Source: Sinorhizobium americanum (GTDB lineage: Bacteria > Pseudomonadota > Alphaproteobacteria > Rhizobiales > Rhizobiaceae). From it: 64,000 nucleotides of DNA. Of the stretch, positions 54,126-63,433 are shown one piece after another. The stretch's first letter is position 1, and each line of letters begins with the position of its first letter. The position numbers were made by a program, and so were the translations under genes. The stretch is from positions 200,572-264,571 of the forward strand of contig NZ_LNQC01000076.1 of the NCBI RefSeq assembly GCF_001651855.1. The letters are read 5' to 3'. The notes under the pieces are model-generated. The model saw nothing but the letters and a program-made list of their open reading frames with translations, was not told the origin of the DNA and made no database searches.

Positions 54126-55334
54126 ATGACAGACATAGCGACAAGCATGGATGCACCCCTTGGGGCGACTGAGATCGACGAACGCAGCGAGCCGGCCTGG
54201 GCCGGCGTCATCTCGCTGGCGCTCGGCGTCTTCGGTCTCGTCACCGCGGAGTTCCTTCCCGCGAGCGTGCTGACCCCGATGGCAGCCGATCTCGGCATCA
54301 GCGACGGCACGGCGGGGCAGGCGGTCACGGCGACCGCCGTGGTCGGCGCCATCGCCGCGCCGACGATCGCCATCGTCACCCGCGGATATGACCGCCGGCT
54401 TGTGCTCTGGGGCTTTACCCTTGCCTTGATCCTCTCCAGCTTGCTCGCTGCCTTTGCCACCAACCTCACCATGTTGCTGGCAGCCCGTGTCCTCCTCGGG
54501 ATCGGGCTCGGCGGCTTCTGGTCGATGATGGCGGCGATCGCGCTGCGCCTCGTTCCGATGCGTCTCGTGCCGCGCGCCATGTCGATCATCTTCACCGGCG
54601 TCTCGCTCGCGACCGTCTGCGCAGCTCCCGTCGGCGCCTATATCGGCGATCTCTGGGGCTGGCGCGTCACCTTCCTGGTGGCGGCCGCGCTCGGCGTCGT
54701 CACGCTCGCCGTGCAGATGACGAGCGTGCCGCGCCTGCCGCCGCAATCGGTGCCGAGCCTCAAGCTGCTGTTCGATCTTTTGCGTCGGCCAAGCATCAGC
54801 ATCGGCATCGTCACCGTCCTGCTCTTCGTCTCGGGTCACTTCGCCGGCTTCACCTATGTGCGGCCGTTCCTCGAAAAGGTTCCTGCCTTCGGCATCGAAG
54901 CGATCTCGCTCGCCCTGCTCGCCTATGGTGTCGGCGGCTTCTTCGGCAATCTTGTCGGCGGCTTCATCATCGAGCGGAGCATCACCGCCGCTGTCAGTCT
55001 CGGCACGCTTCTCATCGCGGCGACGGCGCTGGCGCTGGTGGTCTTCGGTGCGAATGATCTTGTTTCAGCGGGCGCCGTCACCCTCTGGGGCTTCGCCTTC
55101 GGAGCCTTGCCGGTCGCCGTTCAGACCTGGATGGTGCGGGCGGCACCGGACCATGCGGAAAGCACCGGCGGGCTGATCGTCGCCACGTTCCAGGTGGCGA
55201 TCGCCGGCGGCGCGGTTCTGGGCGGCCTCTTCGTCGACGGCTTCGGACCGCTCGGCGCCATCAGCTATTGCGCCGCCGCAACCCTCGCCAGCGCGCTCTT
55301 CGTTCTGGCCTCGCGACGCAGCATTGGGGTCTGA
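54126..55334 (+). CDS. Major facilitator superfamily efflux transporter (DHA1 type)
   Basis: 402 residues from ATG 54126 (GGAG 11 nt upstream). Twelve hydrophobic segments are visible, with the DHA1 motif A-like GYDRRLVLWG after segment 2 and motif C-like VCAAPVGAYIGDLWGWR. The branch resembles AraJ/NepI-type sugar or nucleoside efflux pumps. It is probably controlled by the adjacent AraC protein. The 3' end is close to the nitrilase gene. Confidence 0.88.
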   Translation: MTDIATSMDAPLGATEIDERSEPAWAGVISLALGVFGLVTAEFLPASVLTPMAADLGISDGTAGQAVTATAVVGAIAAPTIAIVTRGYDRRLVLWGFTLALILSSLLAAFATNLTMLLAARVLLGIGLGGFWSMMAAIALRLVPMRLVPRAMSIIFTGVSLATVCAAPVGAYIGDLWGWRVTFLVAAALGVVTLAVQMTSVPRLPPQSVPSLKLLFDLLRRPSISIGIVTVLLFVSGHFAGFTYVRPFLEKVPAFGIEAISLALLAYGVGGFFGNLVGGFIIERSITAAVSLGTLLIAATALALVVFGANDLVSAGAVTLWGFAFGALPVAVQTWMVRAAPDHAESTGGLIVATFQVAIAGGAVLGGLFVDGFGPLGAISYCAAATLASALFVLASRRSIGV

Positions 55335-55379
55335 GCGTTGATTCTGCCCGAGCAATTGCTAAATGCCTCTAGGTTTTCA

Positions 55380-56189
55380 ATGGTCCTTGGGAGCATTTCG
55401 TTGGCGGGCAGATCCCTTCGTGTGGCGATGGCGCAGGTGATGAACGATGCGGATGTCGACGCGATCGCTGCGTCGGCAGCCGCAGAAGGCGCCGACGTCA
55501 TCGTCTTTCCGGAAATGTTTTCGAACGGTTACAGCCGCTTCGATCCTGAAGACCGAACTGCCCGGCAGGCCTGGATCGATGCGGCGGTTCCGATCGATGG
55601 CGCATTTGTGAAAGGCGTTCGGGAGGTGGCGCGCAGGCACGGACTGGCGATCGTAGCGACCTTTCTCGAGCGCGGCAGCCCCAAGCCTTTCAACTCCGCC
55701 GTCCTGATCGACAGCCGTGGCGATGTTGTCCTTCACCAACGCAAGCGGCACATCTGCTTCTTCGACATTCCGGAAGAAGCCTGCGCCGCCGGCGAGACTT
55801 CCAGCGTGGCGCGGCTCAGGACGGCGGCCGGAGAGGTTACTATCGGCATCATGATCTGCATGGACCGGGAATTCCCCGACGTCGCGGCCGATCTCGTGGG
55901 CGAAGGCGTCGAAATCATTCTCGTTCCGAACAGTTGCCCCTTGGTCGACGATCCCGCAGTCGGGGATGTGCGGGTCGCAGGCGTGCGGGCGCTGGCCTTC
56001 CAGTCCGTCCTCGGCGTGGCGGTGGCGAACTATCCGGCACCGAAGGATGACGGGCGGTCGTTTGCGGTCGATCCTCTGGGCAAGGTCCTCTCCATGGGCG
56101 GACCGCAGCCGGACCTCGTGATCACAGACTTCGATCTGGACCGGATCAGGGCTTTGCAGAAGGAGGACTGGTTTCGGCGCGTCCGTTGA
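55380..56189 (+). CDS. Carbon-nitrogen hydrolase (nitrilase superfamily)
   Basis: About 269 residues from ATG 55380, whose ribosome site is weak; TTG 55338 is an alternative. The Glu-Lys-Cys triad is present: FPEM, HQRKRH and ICMDREFPD. The superfamily hydrolyses amides, carbamoyl groups or nitriles in the cytoplasm. The specific substrate cannot be told. The MFS gene 45 bp upstream may share a transcript. Confidence 0.85.
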   Translation: MVLGSISLAGRSLRVAMAQVMNDADVDAIAASAAAEGADVIVFPEMFSNGYSRFDPEDRTARQAWIDAAVPIDGAFVKGVREVARRHGLAIVATFLERGSPKPFNSAVLIDSRGDVVLHQRKRHICFFDIPEEACAAGETSSVARLRTAAGEVTIGIMICMDREFPDVAADLVGEGVEIILVPNSCPLVDDPAVGDVRVAGVRALAFQSVLGVAVANYPAPKDDGRSFAVDPLGKVLSMGGPQPDLVITDFDLDRIRALQKEDWFRRVR

Positions 56190-56205
56190 AGGAGCAGCAC
56201 TCGGG

Positions 56206-58842
56206 TCATTCTGGAACAAGGAATGCGACCGGGAAGCCGCGGAAAACCTCCGAGATCGGAATGCTTCGCTGCGAGTCGACGGTCTCGCCCGTTGCGAGAT
56301 TTCGCAATCGCCTCGGTTGGCAGTCCTCCGGCCACAACAGGTAGGTATCGCGCCAAAGGTCGGAACGAACGGTCAGTCCGTCTCCGAGATGCCTGTAGAC
56401 AAGCCTTGGGACGAGGGTGACCGAAAGCTGATCCTTCCTGTGGCGCATGAATGCAGCGACATGCCGGGAGGCGGGGCGGCCTTGGATGTCCAAGGGCAGG
56501 TATTCGCCGCTCGCCAGCAGCGCCGCGCCTCTGCCTTGACGATAGTTCAGGCAGAGCCCGATCAGCCACTGTTTGCAGTCTTCGAAGTCGCCGATCGTCG
56601 GCTGACGCGGCAGGTCGGAGCGCGGTGGCCGCGGTGAAAAGCCGCGGCGGTTGTCAGGGTCGACGAGGGAAAGATCGAGGCGCTCGCTGCCCTGATAGAT
56701 GTCGGGAATGCCCGGCGCAGTGAGTTTCACCAGCGTTTGCGAGAGGCTGTTGATCAGGCCGGCGCGGATGAAGGGCGCGGCGGTATTCTCGAAGTCGTCG
56801 AGAAACGCTCGATTCCGCCAATCGAGGATGTCGCGCAGAAATCCAGTCACCGCCGCTTCATATCGCTCGTCCGGGGAATCCCAGTTTGTTCGGAGCTTCG
56901 CCTCGCGGAGCGCCTTCACGGCAAAGGCCTCCATGCGCTCGCGTAGGGAAGAGAGATCATTCTCGTCAGCGAGGGGTTCGATCGGCCAGGCGCCGAGGAG
57001 GCTCTGATAGAGGAACTGCTCGACGGAGGCTTCCGACGCATCGGCGCCAGACTGGCGGTGAGTGCGGTTCATATCGCGCCAGCGGTCAACTGCCGCCGCC
57101 CAGAGTTCCGGTGCCTCGCCGATTACATGGAGCCGGGCGCGGGCGTCCTCGCCGCGCTTCGTATCGTGGGTGGAGGTTGTCGACAGGCCGGTCGGGCTAC
57201 TGCGCCCCCTTTCCCGCATCCGCTCATGGAAGCGGGCGACGCCCCCGGGCGTCCAGGACGGCGCTGCACCCACCTCATTGGCGGCGAGATAGTCGCCGCG
57301 GCGGTAGAAAAAAGTGTCCTCGACCGCCTTGGCCATGACCGCGCCGCTCAATTGCTGAAACCGCGTGCGGAATTCGGTCGCCGCCTGCCGATCCGCTTCG
57401 GCGGCGTTCGACTTCAGGCAAGCCACGCGCGCCGCGATCTCGGCGCCGATCTCGGGTGCGGCTGCGCGTGCCCGGAACTCGATGCCATCGAGCATCCGCT
57501 GGTCGCGCTCGCTTGCGCCGCGATCGCTGAGATAGGTGCGGTAAACCGGCATCGCTGCGATCAGCAGGCGAATGGCCTCTGCTATCCGCTCTCTTGCTGC
57601 CGGCACGTCGTCATCGCCCCGCACACGCGCTGCAAGTGCGGCGAGCCGTTGGACTTCAGCGTCGAAATTATGGCTCAGCACCTGCAGCTTGCATGCGGTG
57701 ACGGCTCTCTCGGTCGCGAATTGTTGGACGTCGCTCCAAAGCTCGGAGGATTCATCGGAGAGCAGATCAGCGAGTGTCGAGATGAACTCGTAGCCCGTGG
57801 TGCCGTCGACCGGCCATCCCTCCGACAGCGCCTCATTCGCCTCGAGTATTTTTTCGACGATGATATAGGTGTGCTCGCCGGCGCGCTCCCGCAACCTGTG
57901 AAGATAAGCCTCCGGATCGGCCAGCCCGTCAATGTGATCGACGCGCAGTCCGTCGACCAGTCCTTCCTCTACGAGATCGATGACACGTCTGTGAGTGGCC
58001 CCGAAGACGGCCGGGTCTTCGACGCGAAGGCCGACGAGGCCGGCGATCTCGAAGAACCGGCGGTAGCTGAGATGGTCCCGCGCCGTTTTCCAGCTCATCA
58101 GCCGCCAGCTTTGCATCTCGTGAAGCCGTTGCAATAATGTTTTGTCGGCCGAGGCGCGCTGGAGATGCGCGCCGAGACGGGCGGCTACCGGCGGCGCCTT
58201 TATGAAAGAGGCCACTTCGGAGTGGAAAGCTGCGGCATGGCTCGCTTCCGCTCTACTGGCGGTCGCGATCAACCTGTCAAGAACGGGGCCGCAACCTTCC
58301 AGGGCCGCCGGATAGGAAGCCGGATTTAGAGGATAGAGCGCGTCGTAGTAGGCGAAGGCCAGGCAGTTCCGGTCGTGGTCGAATGCCAGCTGCATCCTTC
58401 CGTCCGCGAGCTCTTCCTCGAATTCCTGACCCAGGAATGGGAGTGTGAGCGGCTGCCGCCAGTCGATGTCAAAATGACTGGCGAATTCGCTCGATCGGCC
58501 CCATTCAACAACGCTGTGCCACCAGCGGTTCTCGAGATGCGCCGCCATGTGGTTTGGCACAATATCGAGGATAATCCCGAGGCCATGTGCTTTCAGTTCG
58601 CCGACGAGCCGTCGTAGCCCGTCGATCCCGCCCAAAGCGGGGTCGATCTCGTTGAAATCGACGATGTCATAGCCATGCGTCGAGCTGCCGACTGCGCAAA
58701 ATATCGGGGAGGCATAAAGGTGAGAAACGCCGAGACCGACGAGATGCGGGATCAAGCCGACGGCCTTCTCGAAGTCCATCCCGTTTCGAAATTGCAGTCG
58801 GTAGGTCGCTTTGGGCAGGGGCATGGCGGGGCGGTTTGACAT
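56206..58842 (-). CDS. treY: Malto-oligosyltrehalose synthase
   Basis: 878 residues. TreY landmarks are visible: ATYRLQFRNGMDF start, STHGYDIVDFNEI, DIVPNHMA, GLRVDHIDGLADP (catalytic Asp), KILEANE (catalytic Glu), and GIPDIYQGSE near the end. It isomerises the reducing end of malto-oligosaccharides to trehalose; TreZ then releases trehalose and TreX debranches, but neither is in the window. ATG 58842 is weak and 58824 is possible. A GGAAC-N19-TT promoter lies just upstream. Confidence 0.93.
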   Translation of the reverse strand: MSNRPAMPLPKATYRLQFRNGMDFEKAVGLIPHLVGLGVSHLYASPIFCAVGSSTHGYDIVDFNEIDPALGGIDGLRRLVGELKAHGLGIILDIVPNHMAAHLENRWWHSVVEWGRSSEFASHFDIDWRQPLTLPFLGQEFEEELADGRMQLAFDHDRNCLAFAYYDALYPLNPASYPAALEGCGPVLDRLIATASRAEASHAAAFHSEVASFIKAPPVAARLGAHLQRASADKTLLQRLHEMQSWRLMSWKTARDHLSYRRFFEIAGLVGLRVEDPAVFGATHRRVIDLVEEGLVDGLRVDHIDGLADPEAYLHRLRERAGEHTYIIVEKILEANEALSEGWPVDGTTGYEFISTLADLLSDESSELWSDVQQFATERAVTACKLQVLSHNFDAEVQRLAALAARVRGDDDVPAARERIAEAIRLLIAAMPVYRTYLSDRGASERDQRMLDGIEFRARAAAPEIGAEIAARVACLKSNAAEADRQAATEFRTRFQQLSGAVMAKAVEDTFFYRRGDYLAANEVGAAPSWTPGGVARFHERMRERGRSSPTGLSTTSTHDTKRGEDARARLHVIGEAPELWAAAVDRWRDMNRTHRQSGADASEASVEQFLYQSLLGAWPIEPLADENDLSSLRERMEAFAVKALREAKLRTNWDSPDERYEAAVTGFLRDILDWRNRAFLDDFENTAAPFIRAGLINSLSQTLVKLTAPGIPDIYQGSERLDLSLVDPDNRRGFSPRPPRSDLPRQPTIGDFEDCKQWLIGLCLNYRQGRGAALLASGEYLPLDIQGRPASRHVAAFMRHRKDQLSVTLVPRLVYRHLGDGLTVRSDLWRDTYLLWPEDCQPRRLRNLATGETVDSQRSIPISEVFRGFPVAFLVPE

Positions 58843-58854
58843 CTATCCGGGCAC

Positions 58855-58880
58855 AACACCCTTCGGTCGAGCTTTGTTCC
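58855..58880 (-). promoter_or_regulatory. EcfG/RpoE2-type promoter for treY
   Basis: Minus-strand GGAAC (58880-58876), a 19-nt spacer, then TT (58856-58855) preceded by TG. The predicted transcript starts near 58848, favouring the ATG at 58824 or a very short leader to 58842. Confidence 0.6.
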
Positions 58881-58910
58881 GCGGGCGTGGCGGGAACAAT
58901 CTCGGTTGAA

Positions 58911-60530
58911 ATGGATTTTTTTGCAGTCGCCACCCACGGGAAAAGAAGCTTGGCCTGGAAGACCGTTTTTACTGGCAGCCCGCCCGGCCGATGGCGCCGG
59001 GCACGCCGACCTATCATCAAGGAAGCCGAGAATATCTGGCGCAGCGCGCCGGCCGAGCGGGTGTCCTTTCTTGTGGACGGGGCGGCCTATTACGCCTGCC
59101 TCGACCGGGTGCTCGAACAGGCGGAAGAGCAGGCCTGGATCACCGGATGGGATTTCGATCCGCGCATCAAGTTGCGGCCGGATGATCCGGATGCAACGGC
59201 GCTCGGCACGAAGCTCGAGGCGCTTGTAGCGAAAAAGCCGAATCTCAGGATCCGCATCCTGATCTGGGCGATGGGGCCGATCTATTCGGGAAAGTCGTTG
59301 CGGTTGTTTCGCGAGCAGGAATGGGCTTCCCATCCGCAGATTGAGCTCCGTTTCGCCAGACACCATGCACTTCGCGGTTCGCATCACCAGAAGCTCGTGT
59401 CAATCGACGATCGCATCGCTTTCGTCGGCGGCATCGATTTGACCGCCCGGCGCTGGGATACACCGGACCACCTGGCCGAGAATGAACTGCGCCGCGATCC
59501 GGACGGAAATCCCTATGATCCGGTCCACGACATTCAGGTGGTGCTGGAGGGGGAGGCAAGCCGGGCGATCGGCGATCTCTGCCGCTCGCGCTGGAAGTCC
59601 TCGGTCGGAGAACACATCGGGGCACCAACTTCAAGGGACGTCGCTTGGCCGCCCGGCATCGAACCTCTCCTGACGAATTGCCGGATCGCCATCGCTCGCA
59701 CCGAACCGGGTTTCGGCAAGAGGCGTGGACGGCAGGAAGCGCTGCGGCTCAGCCTTGATGCATTGCGCAGCGCCCGGCGCCACATTTACATCGAGAACCA
59801 GTATTTCGCCTCGCATCGGATCGGCAAAGTTCTGTGCGAGCGGCTGCAGGAGCCCGATGGCCCGGAAATCGTGGTCATCACCACGCGCAGTTCGCACGGC
59901 TTTCTCGAAAGGATCGTGATGGGGGGCAATCGCGACCGTCTCATCCGGCGGCTGAAGCGGACCGATCGCTACGGCAGGCTGCGGGTCGCCTATCCCGTGG
60001 TTCCTGCGGCGGATGGCTCCGAACAGGAAGTGATCATCCATTCCAAGGTGGTCGCCATCGACGAGCGGTTTCTCCGTGTCGGCTCGTCGAATTTCAACCA
60101 CCGTTCGGAAGGGTTCGACACAGAGTGCGACGTCGCGGTGGAGGCGGCAAACGAAGAGCAAAGCGCGGCGATCGCAGGCTTTCGCAACGCGCTCCTGGCG
60201 GAGCATCTGGGCTGCGAGCCGGAGAGAATCGACAACATGCTGCAGGAAACAGGCTCCCTCGTCGCCGTCGTCGACCGGCTGAACACGCGCCCGCGCGGTC
60301 TGCGGACTTTCGACGGCATAGAAGGCCACGGCGCCACCGCGCTTGTCTGGGGGACCGACATCGTCGATCCGCGCAGTCCGTTCAGGCCCTTCCGCCGCAC
60401 AGGCGCTCTGCTGCGGCGCTGGATCGGTCAGCTTTTCGCCTTGCTATCCAGGCTTCTCGCACTGTCCCAGCGGCGTACTTCCGCGATCGATAGCGAAATC
60501 AAGCCGAGCGGCAGCGGCAGGAAGAAATAG
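58911..60530 (+). CDS. Phospholipase D-family protein, cardiolipin synthase (ClsB)-like
   Basis: 539 residues from ATG 58911; TTG 58950, with GAAAAGAAG upstream, is a plausible later start. Both HKD motifs are intact: HHQKLVSIDD (about residue 160) and HSKVVAIDE (about 375), each followed by the VGG/VGSSN turn. There is no obvious N-terminal membrane anchor, but a hydrophobic stretch near the C-terminus. It is found with YbhN-like and YbhP-like genes, the partners of clsB in E. coli. Its last 103 bp overlap the convergent ybhN-like gene. Confidence 0.85.
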   Translation: MDFFAVATHGKRSLAWKTVFTGSPPGRWRRARRPIIKEAENIWRSAPAERVSFLVDGAAYYACLDRVLEQAEEQAWITGWDFDPRIKLRPDDPDATALGTKLEALVAKKPNLRIRILIWAMGPIYSGKSLRLFREQEWASHPQIELRFARHHALRGSHHQKLVSIDDRIAFVGGIDLTARRWDTPDHLAENELRRDPDGNPYDPVHDIQVVLEGEASRAIGDLCRSRWKSSVGEHIGAPTSRDVAWPPGIEPLLTNCRIAIARTEPGFGKRRGRQEALRLSLDALRSARRHIYIENQYFASHRIGKVLCERLQEPDGPEIVVITTRSSHGFLERIVMGGNRDRLIRRLKRTDRYGRLRVAYPVVPAADGSEQEVIIHSKVVAIDERFLRVGSSNFNHRSEGFDTECDVAVEAANEEQSAAIAGFRNALLAEHLGCEPERIDNMLQETGSLVAVVDRLNTRPRGLRTFDGIEGHGATALVWGTDIVDPRSPFRPFRRTGALLRRWIGQLFALLSRLLALSQRRTSAIDSEIKPSGSGRKK

Positions 60531-61366
60531 ATCGCCCTGAAGGCGACGAGGGCGCCGATGCTCGCCGACTGTCCGAGCAGGAAGGCAATCGTCGCCTCGA
60601 GTACGCCGATGCCGCCCGGTACATGGCTGACGAGAGCCGTCAGGTTGGCGCCGACATAGGCGGTCGCGGTTTCGAAGAAGCCCGGAGTTCCGAACGCCAA
60701 CACCAATTGATGCAGGCAGGCACTGACGCAGAGGAAGTTGGCCGTGCCGACTAGCACCTGTCCGGCGGCAATCTGCAGCGGCGGCATTTCGAACGACCAG
60801 CGGAACAGGCGAAGCGAACCGCGGATGAAGCCGGCGAGCACGACGTAGCCGGCCGAGGCGGCAAGGCAGGTGATGCCGAGAAGACGGGCGCCGCCTTCCG
60901 ACAGGCCGATGATCGGCGCGGCGCTCTCCGGCATGATCAGGCAACAAAGGCCGGCAAGGGTCAGGAGGCCGACGCCGACGGTGACGCCGCAGAAGAGGAT
61001 GATTTTGGCGATCTGCTCGACACTCAATCCCCAGCGCGAATAGAATCGGTACCGGACCGCGCCGCTGCTCAGGGCCGCCACGCCGACATTGTGGCCGATC
61101 GACAGGCTGGTGAAGGAGGCAAGCGCCACCTGGCGATAGGGAAGCTTGTGGCCGACATAGCGCACAGCGAGCGTGTCGAACAGCGTCAGGCAGAGATAGG
61201 AGAGGACGACGAAGCCGGTTCCCGCCGCCAGATGTGCAACGGGGATCTGCAGGACGGAGCGGACGATCTCCTCCAGCGTATATTGACGAAGCGTTCGGTA
61301 GATCAGCCAGGCGGCGACGCCAATCGCGGCGAATATAAATAGTCTGGCAATGAATTTCTTCGGCAT
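60428..61366 (-). CDS. YbhN/LPG-synthase-TM-type membrane protein
   Basis: 312 residues from ATG 61366 (GAGG upstream). About seven or eight transmembrane segments form the flippase-like domain of the UPF0104/LPG_synthase_TM family. It lacks the cytosolic catalytic half of MprF. It contains SLSIGHNVGVAALSSGAVRYRFY and SHVPGGIGVLEA, typical of the family. It may help lipid transfer across the membrane together with the PLD protein. Its 3' end overlaps the PLD gene on the other strand. Confidence 0.85.
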   Translation of the reverse strand: MPKKFIARLFIFAAIGVAAWLIYRTLRQYTLEEIVRSVLQIPVAHLAAGTGFVVLSYLCLTLFDTLAVRYVGHKLPYRQVALASFTSLSIGHNVGVAALSSGAVRYRFYSRWGLSVEQIAKIILFCGVTVGVGLLTLAGLCCLIMPESAAPIIGLSEGGARLLGITCLAASAGYVVLAGFIRGSLRLFRWSFEMPPLQIAAGQVLVGTANFLCVSACLHQLVLAFGTPGFFETATAYVGANLTALVSHVPGGIGVLEATIAFLLGQSASIGALVAFRAIYFFLPLPLGLISLSIAEVRRWDSARSLDSKAKS

Positions 61367-61392
61367 CGGCCTCGTTCCTTTGCGCGTCCACC

Positions 61393-61420
61393 GGAACGAA
61401 ATGCAGGTCCCGTGTGTTCC
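61393..61420. promoter_or_regulatory. Palindromic bidirectional EcfG/RpoE2-type promoter
   Basis: GGAAC at 61393-61397 and GTTCC at 61416-61420. Read on the plus strand, GGAAC-N19-TT ends at 61418. Read on the minus strand, GGAAC-N19-TT ends at 61395. Each -35 element thus also supplies the TT of the opposite -10. The plus direction serves the EEP gene (ATG 61505), the minus direction the ybhN-like gene (ATG 61366). Confidence 0.65.
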
Positions 61421-61434
61421 CAAACCGCAGGACC

Positions 61435-61477
61435 TACTGCGACGCGCGTCCTATAGGACGTGCAAAAGGTCGCAGCA
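61435..61477 (-). repeat. Mosaic intergenic repeat, copy 3 (module B, reversed)
   Basis: TGCGAC (61438) pairs with GTCGCA (61469), enclosing a perfect palindrome CGTCCTATAGGACG (61447-61460). It aligns with the reverse complement of module B of copy 1. It lies in the leader of the EEP gene. The downstream GCACGATGC, which contains that gene's ATG, also matches the edge of module A. Confidence 0.7.
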
Positions 61478-61504
61478 CTATAAATTTCTGCCCGAAAAAG
61501 CACG

Positions 61505-62242
61505 ATGCCTCGAACGCTCCGCTTCCTCACCTACAATGTCCATAGCTGCTTCGGGACCGACCGGAGGCTCGACCCGGCGCGCATCGCCGCGGTGATCGGC
61601 GAGTGCCGGCCCGACATCATCGCCCTGCAGGAGGTGGACGTCGGGCGCGCCCGCAGCGGCGGCATAGACCAGGCCCATATGATCGCCACCCACCTCAACA
61701 TGGCGGCGCATTTTCATCCGGCTCTCCACCTCAAGGACGAGCGATACGGAGATGCGGTGCTGACGGCCCTGCCGATGCGGCTCGTCAAGGCGGACGTGCT
61801 GCCGTCGGCTGGGGAGCCGCGCGGCGCGCTCTGGGTGGAGATCGACCTCGCTTATGCCAAGCTTCAGGTCATCGTCACTCATCTCGGGCTGCGCGGGTCG
61901 GAGCGGGTTCGCCAGGCGACTGCCTTGCTCGGTCCCGGTTGGCTCGGCGGAATAGGGCAGGGGGACTCGCGTGTGATCCTTGCGGGCGACCTTAACGCCA
62001 TCGCACGTTCGGCCGCCTACAAGCTGCTGGCGACGCATCTCAAGGACGCGCAGGTCCAATCGAATGCCAAGCCGCGCCCGACCTTTCCCTCCCGCTTGCC
62101 GCTGCTGCGGATCGACCATGTCTTCGTCGGCGACGGGATCGGTGTCCGCGATTGCACGGTGCATAGCAGCGCCCTTGCGCGCGTCGCTTCCGATCATCTG
62201 CCGATCCTGGTCGAGTTGGACATCGAACCGGTTGCCAACTGA
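61505..62242 (+). CDS. Endonuclease/exonuclease/phosphatase-family protein (YbhP-like)
   Basis: 245 residues. EEP metal-binding and catalytic residues are visible: Asn in NVHSC, Glu in LQEVD, GDLNA, RIDHVFV and SDHLPI. The fold includes DNases, sphingomyelinases and lipid phosphatases. In E. coli ybhP neighbours clsB and ybhN, and the same three families are grouped here. No signal peptide is seen. The start codon lies in sequence resembling the mosaic repeat and has only a weak ribosome site. Confidence 0.85.
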   Translation: MPRTLRFLTYNVHSCFGTDRRLDPARIAAVIGECRPDIIALQEVDVGRARSGGIDQAHMIATHLNMAAHFHPALHLKDERYGDAVLTALPMRLVKADVLPSAGEPRGALWVEIDLAYAKLQVIVTHLGLRGSERVRQATALLGPGWLGGIGQGDSRVILAGDLNAIARSAAYKLLATHLKDAQVQSNAKPRPTFPSRLPLLRIDHVFVGDGIGVRDCTVHSSALARVASDHLPILVELDIEPVAN

Positions 62243-62295
62243 TGCCTGGCGGGCGCGGACGACCGCCTGGAAATGACGCGGCGCCGGTGAGGGAT

Positions 62296-63396
62296 CTAAC
62301 CTGGGGGAGGCGGCGATGAACCGCCGCTTTCCCTCGCGTGGGCGCGCCAAATATCGAGCAGCAGCAAAGTCACCGTGAAGGTCACCGGTCCGATCACCAG
62401 CCCCGCCGGACCGAACACGATGACGCCGCCGATCATGCTCATAAAGGCCACGACGGTGTGTAGCTTCAGCCGTTCCCCGACGAACATCGGATAGAGCAGG
62501 TTGTCGACGGTTGCCACCACGCCGGCGCCCCAGACTGTCAGGATCAGCGCCTTGCCCCATTCGCCGGTCAGTGCAAGCGACAGCGCGGCCGGAATCCAGA
62601 TGATGAAGGCGCCGAGAACCGGCACCATCGCCAGCACGCCCATGGCGAGACCCCAGAGGAGCGGCGACGGCAGACCAAGCAGCCAGAACATCAGGCCGCC
62701 CAAGGTGCCCTGCACGATGGCGACGGCGAAGGTCCCGAAGACGATCGCGTGAACCGTTTCGCTGACGCGCAGGAACAGCTTGTTCATCTCTGCGGAGGTC
62801 AGCGGAGAGAAGTTCTTGAGCATGTCCAGGGCTTCGCGGCCGTCACGCAGGAAATAGAACAGGAAGTAGAAGGTCAGCACGAGGTCGATAATCTGCACCA
62901 CCGATCGGCGGACCAGGATTGCGCTGAAATTGGTGAGCAAGGTCGCGGCGTTGCCTGCGAGCCCTGCGAGGTCGAGCTGGGTCTCGATCCACAGCAGAAC
63001 CAGCCCGACACGCGGATAGTTGGCAATGGCATCCCGCCAGCTTCCCGTCCTCAGCGCTTCCGCGATGATCTGGGCGCCCTTGGCCGCCTCATTCACAAGC
63101 CGCTCGGCAATCAGCATGAGCGGCACGGCGACGATGAACGCGGCAATTGCCACCGTCGCTGCGGCGGCGATTTCCGGATAGCGGAGGTCCTTTGCGATCC
63201 GGCGATGGAGCGGGTGGAACATGATCGCAAGGACCAAGGCCCAGGTCAGCGCCGGCAGAAAAGGCACGGCCAGCAGGTAACAAACGACGATTCCAGCTGC
63301 AATTGCGATCAGGATCACCAATGACCGCGAACGCCGCGCCGTCAGCAATCGATCTGGAGCATCTTGCTCCGCCTGGGCCGTAACATTCTCCGCCAC
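62296..63396 (-). CDS. AI-2E family transporter (PerM/UPF0118)
   Basis: 366 residues from GTG 63396, chosen because AAAGGAG lies 9 nt upstream and the predicted promoter is just before it; the frame continues 120 codons further without a family match. It has about eight transmembrane segments in two groups separated by a helical linker, and a C-terminal gating-like stretch (VIGGVIVFGPAGLVIGP). The family includes exporters and Na+/H+ antiporters. The AI-2 link is only a family name. It is convergent with the EEP gene. Confidence 0.85.
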   Translation of the reverse strand: MAENVTAQAEQDAPDRLLTARRSRSLVILIAIAAGIVVCYLLAVPFLPALTWALVLAIMFHPLHRRIAKDLRYPEIAAAATVAIAAFIVAVPLMLIAERLVNEAAKGAQIIAEALRTGSWRDAIANYPRVGLVLLWIETQLDLAGLAGNAATLLTNFSAILVRRSVVQIIDLVLTFYFLFYFLRDGREALDMLKNFSPLTSAEMNKLFLRVSETVHAIVFGTFAVAIVQGTLGGLMFWLLGLPSPLLWGLAMGVLAMVPVLGAFIIWIPAALSLALTGEWGKALILTVWGAGVVATVDNLLYPMFVGERLKLHTVVAFMSMIGGVIVFGPAGLVIGPVTFTVTLLLLDIWRAHARESGGSSPPPPG

Positions 63397-63433
63397 GGAA
63401 ATCGCTCCTTTGCGAACAATCTGGCGCCACCCG

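Noticed and set aside
58893-58917. GGAAC-N18-TT before the PLD gene
   Set aside because: The TT falls inside the first codons after ATG 58911 and within a run of T, so spacing could match by chance. It would only work with the TTG start at 58950, so I did not list it as a promoter.
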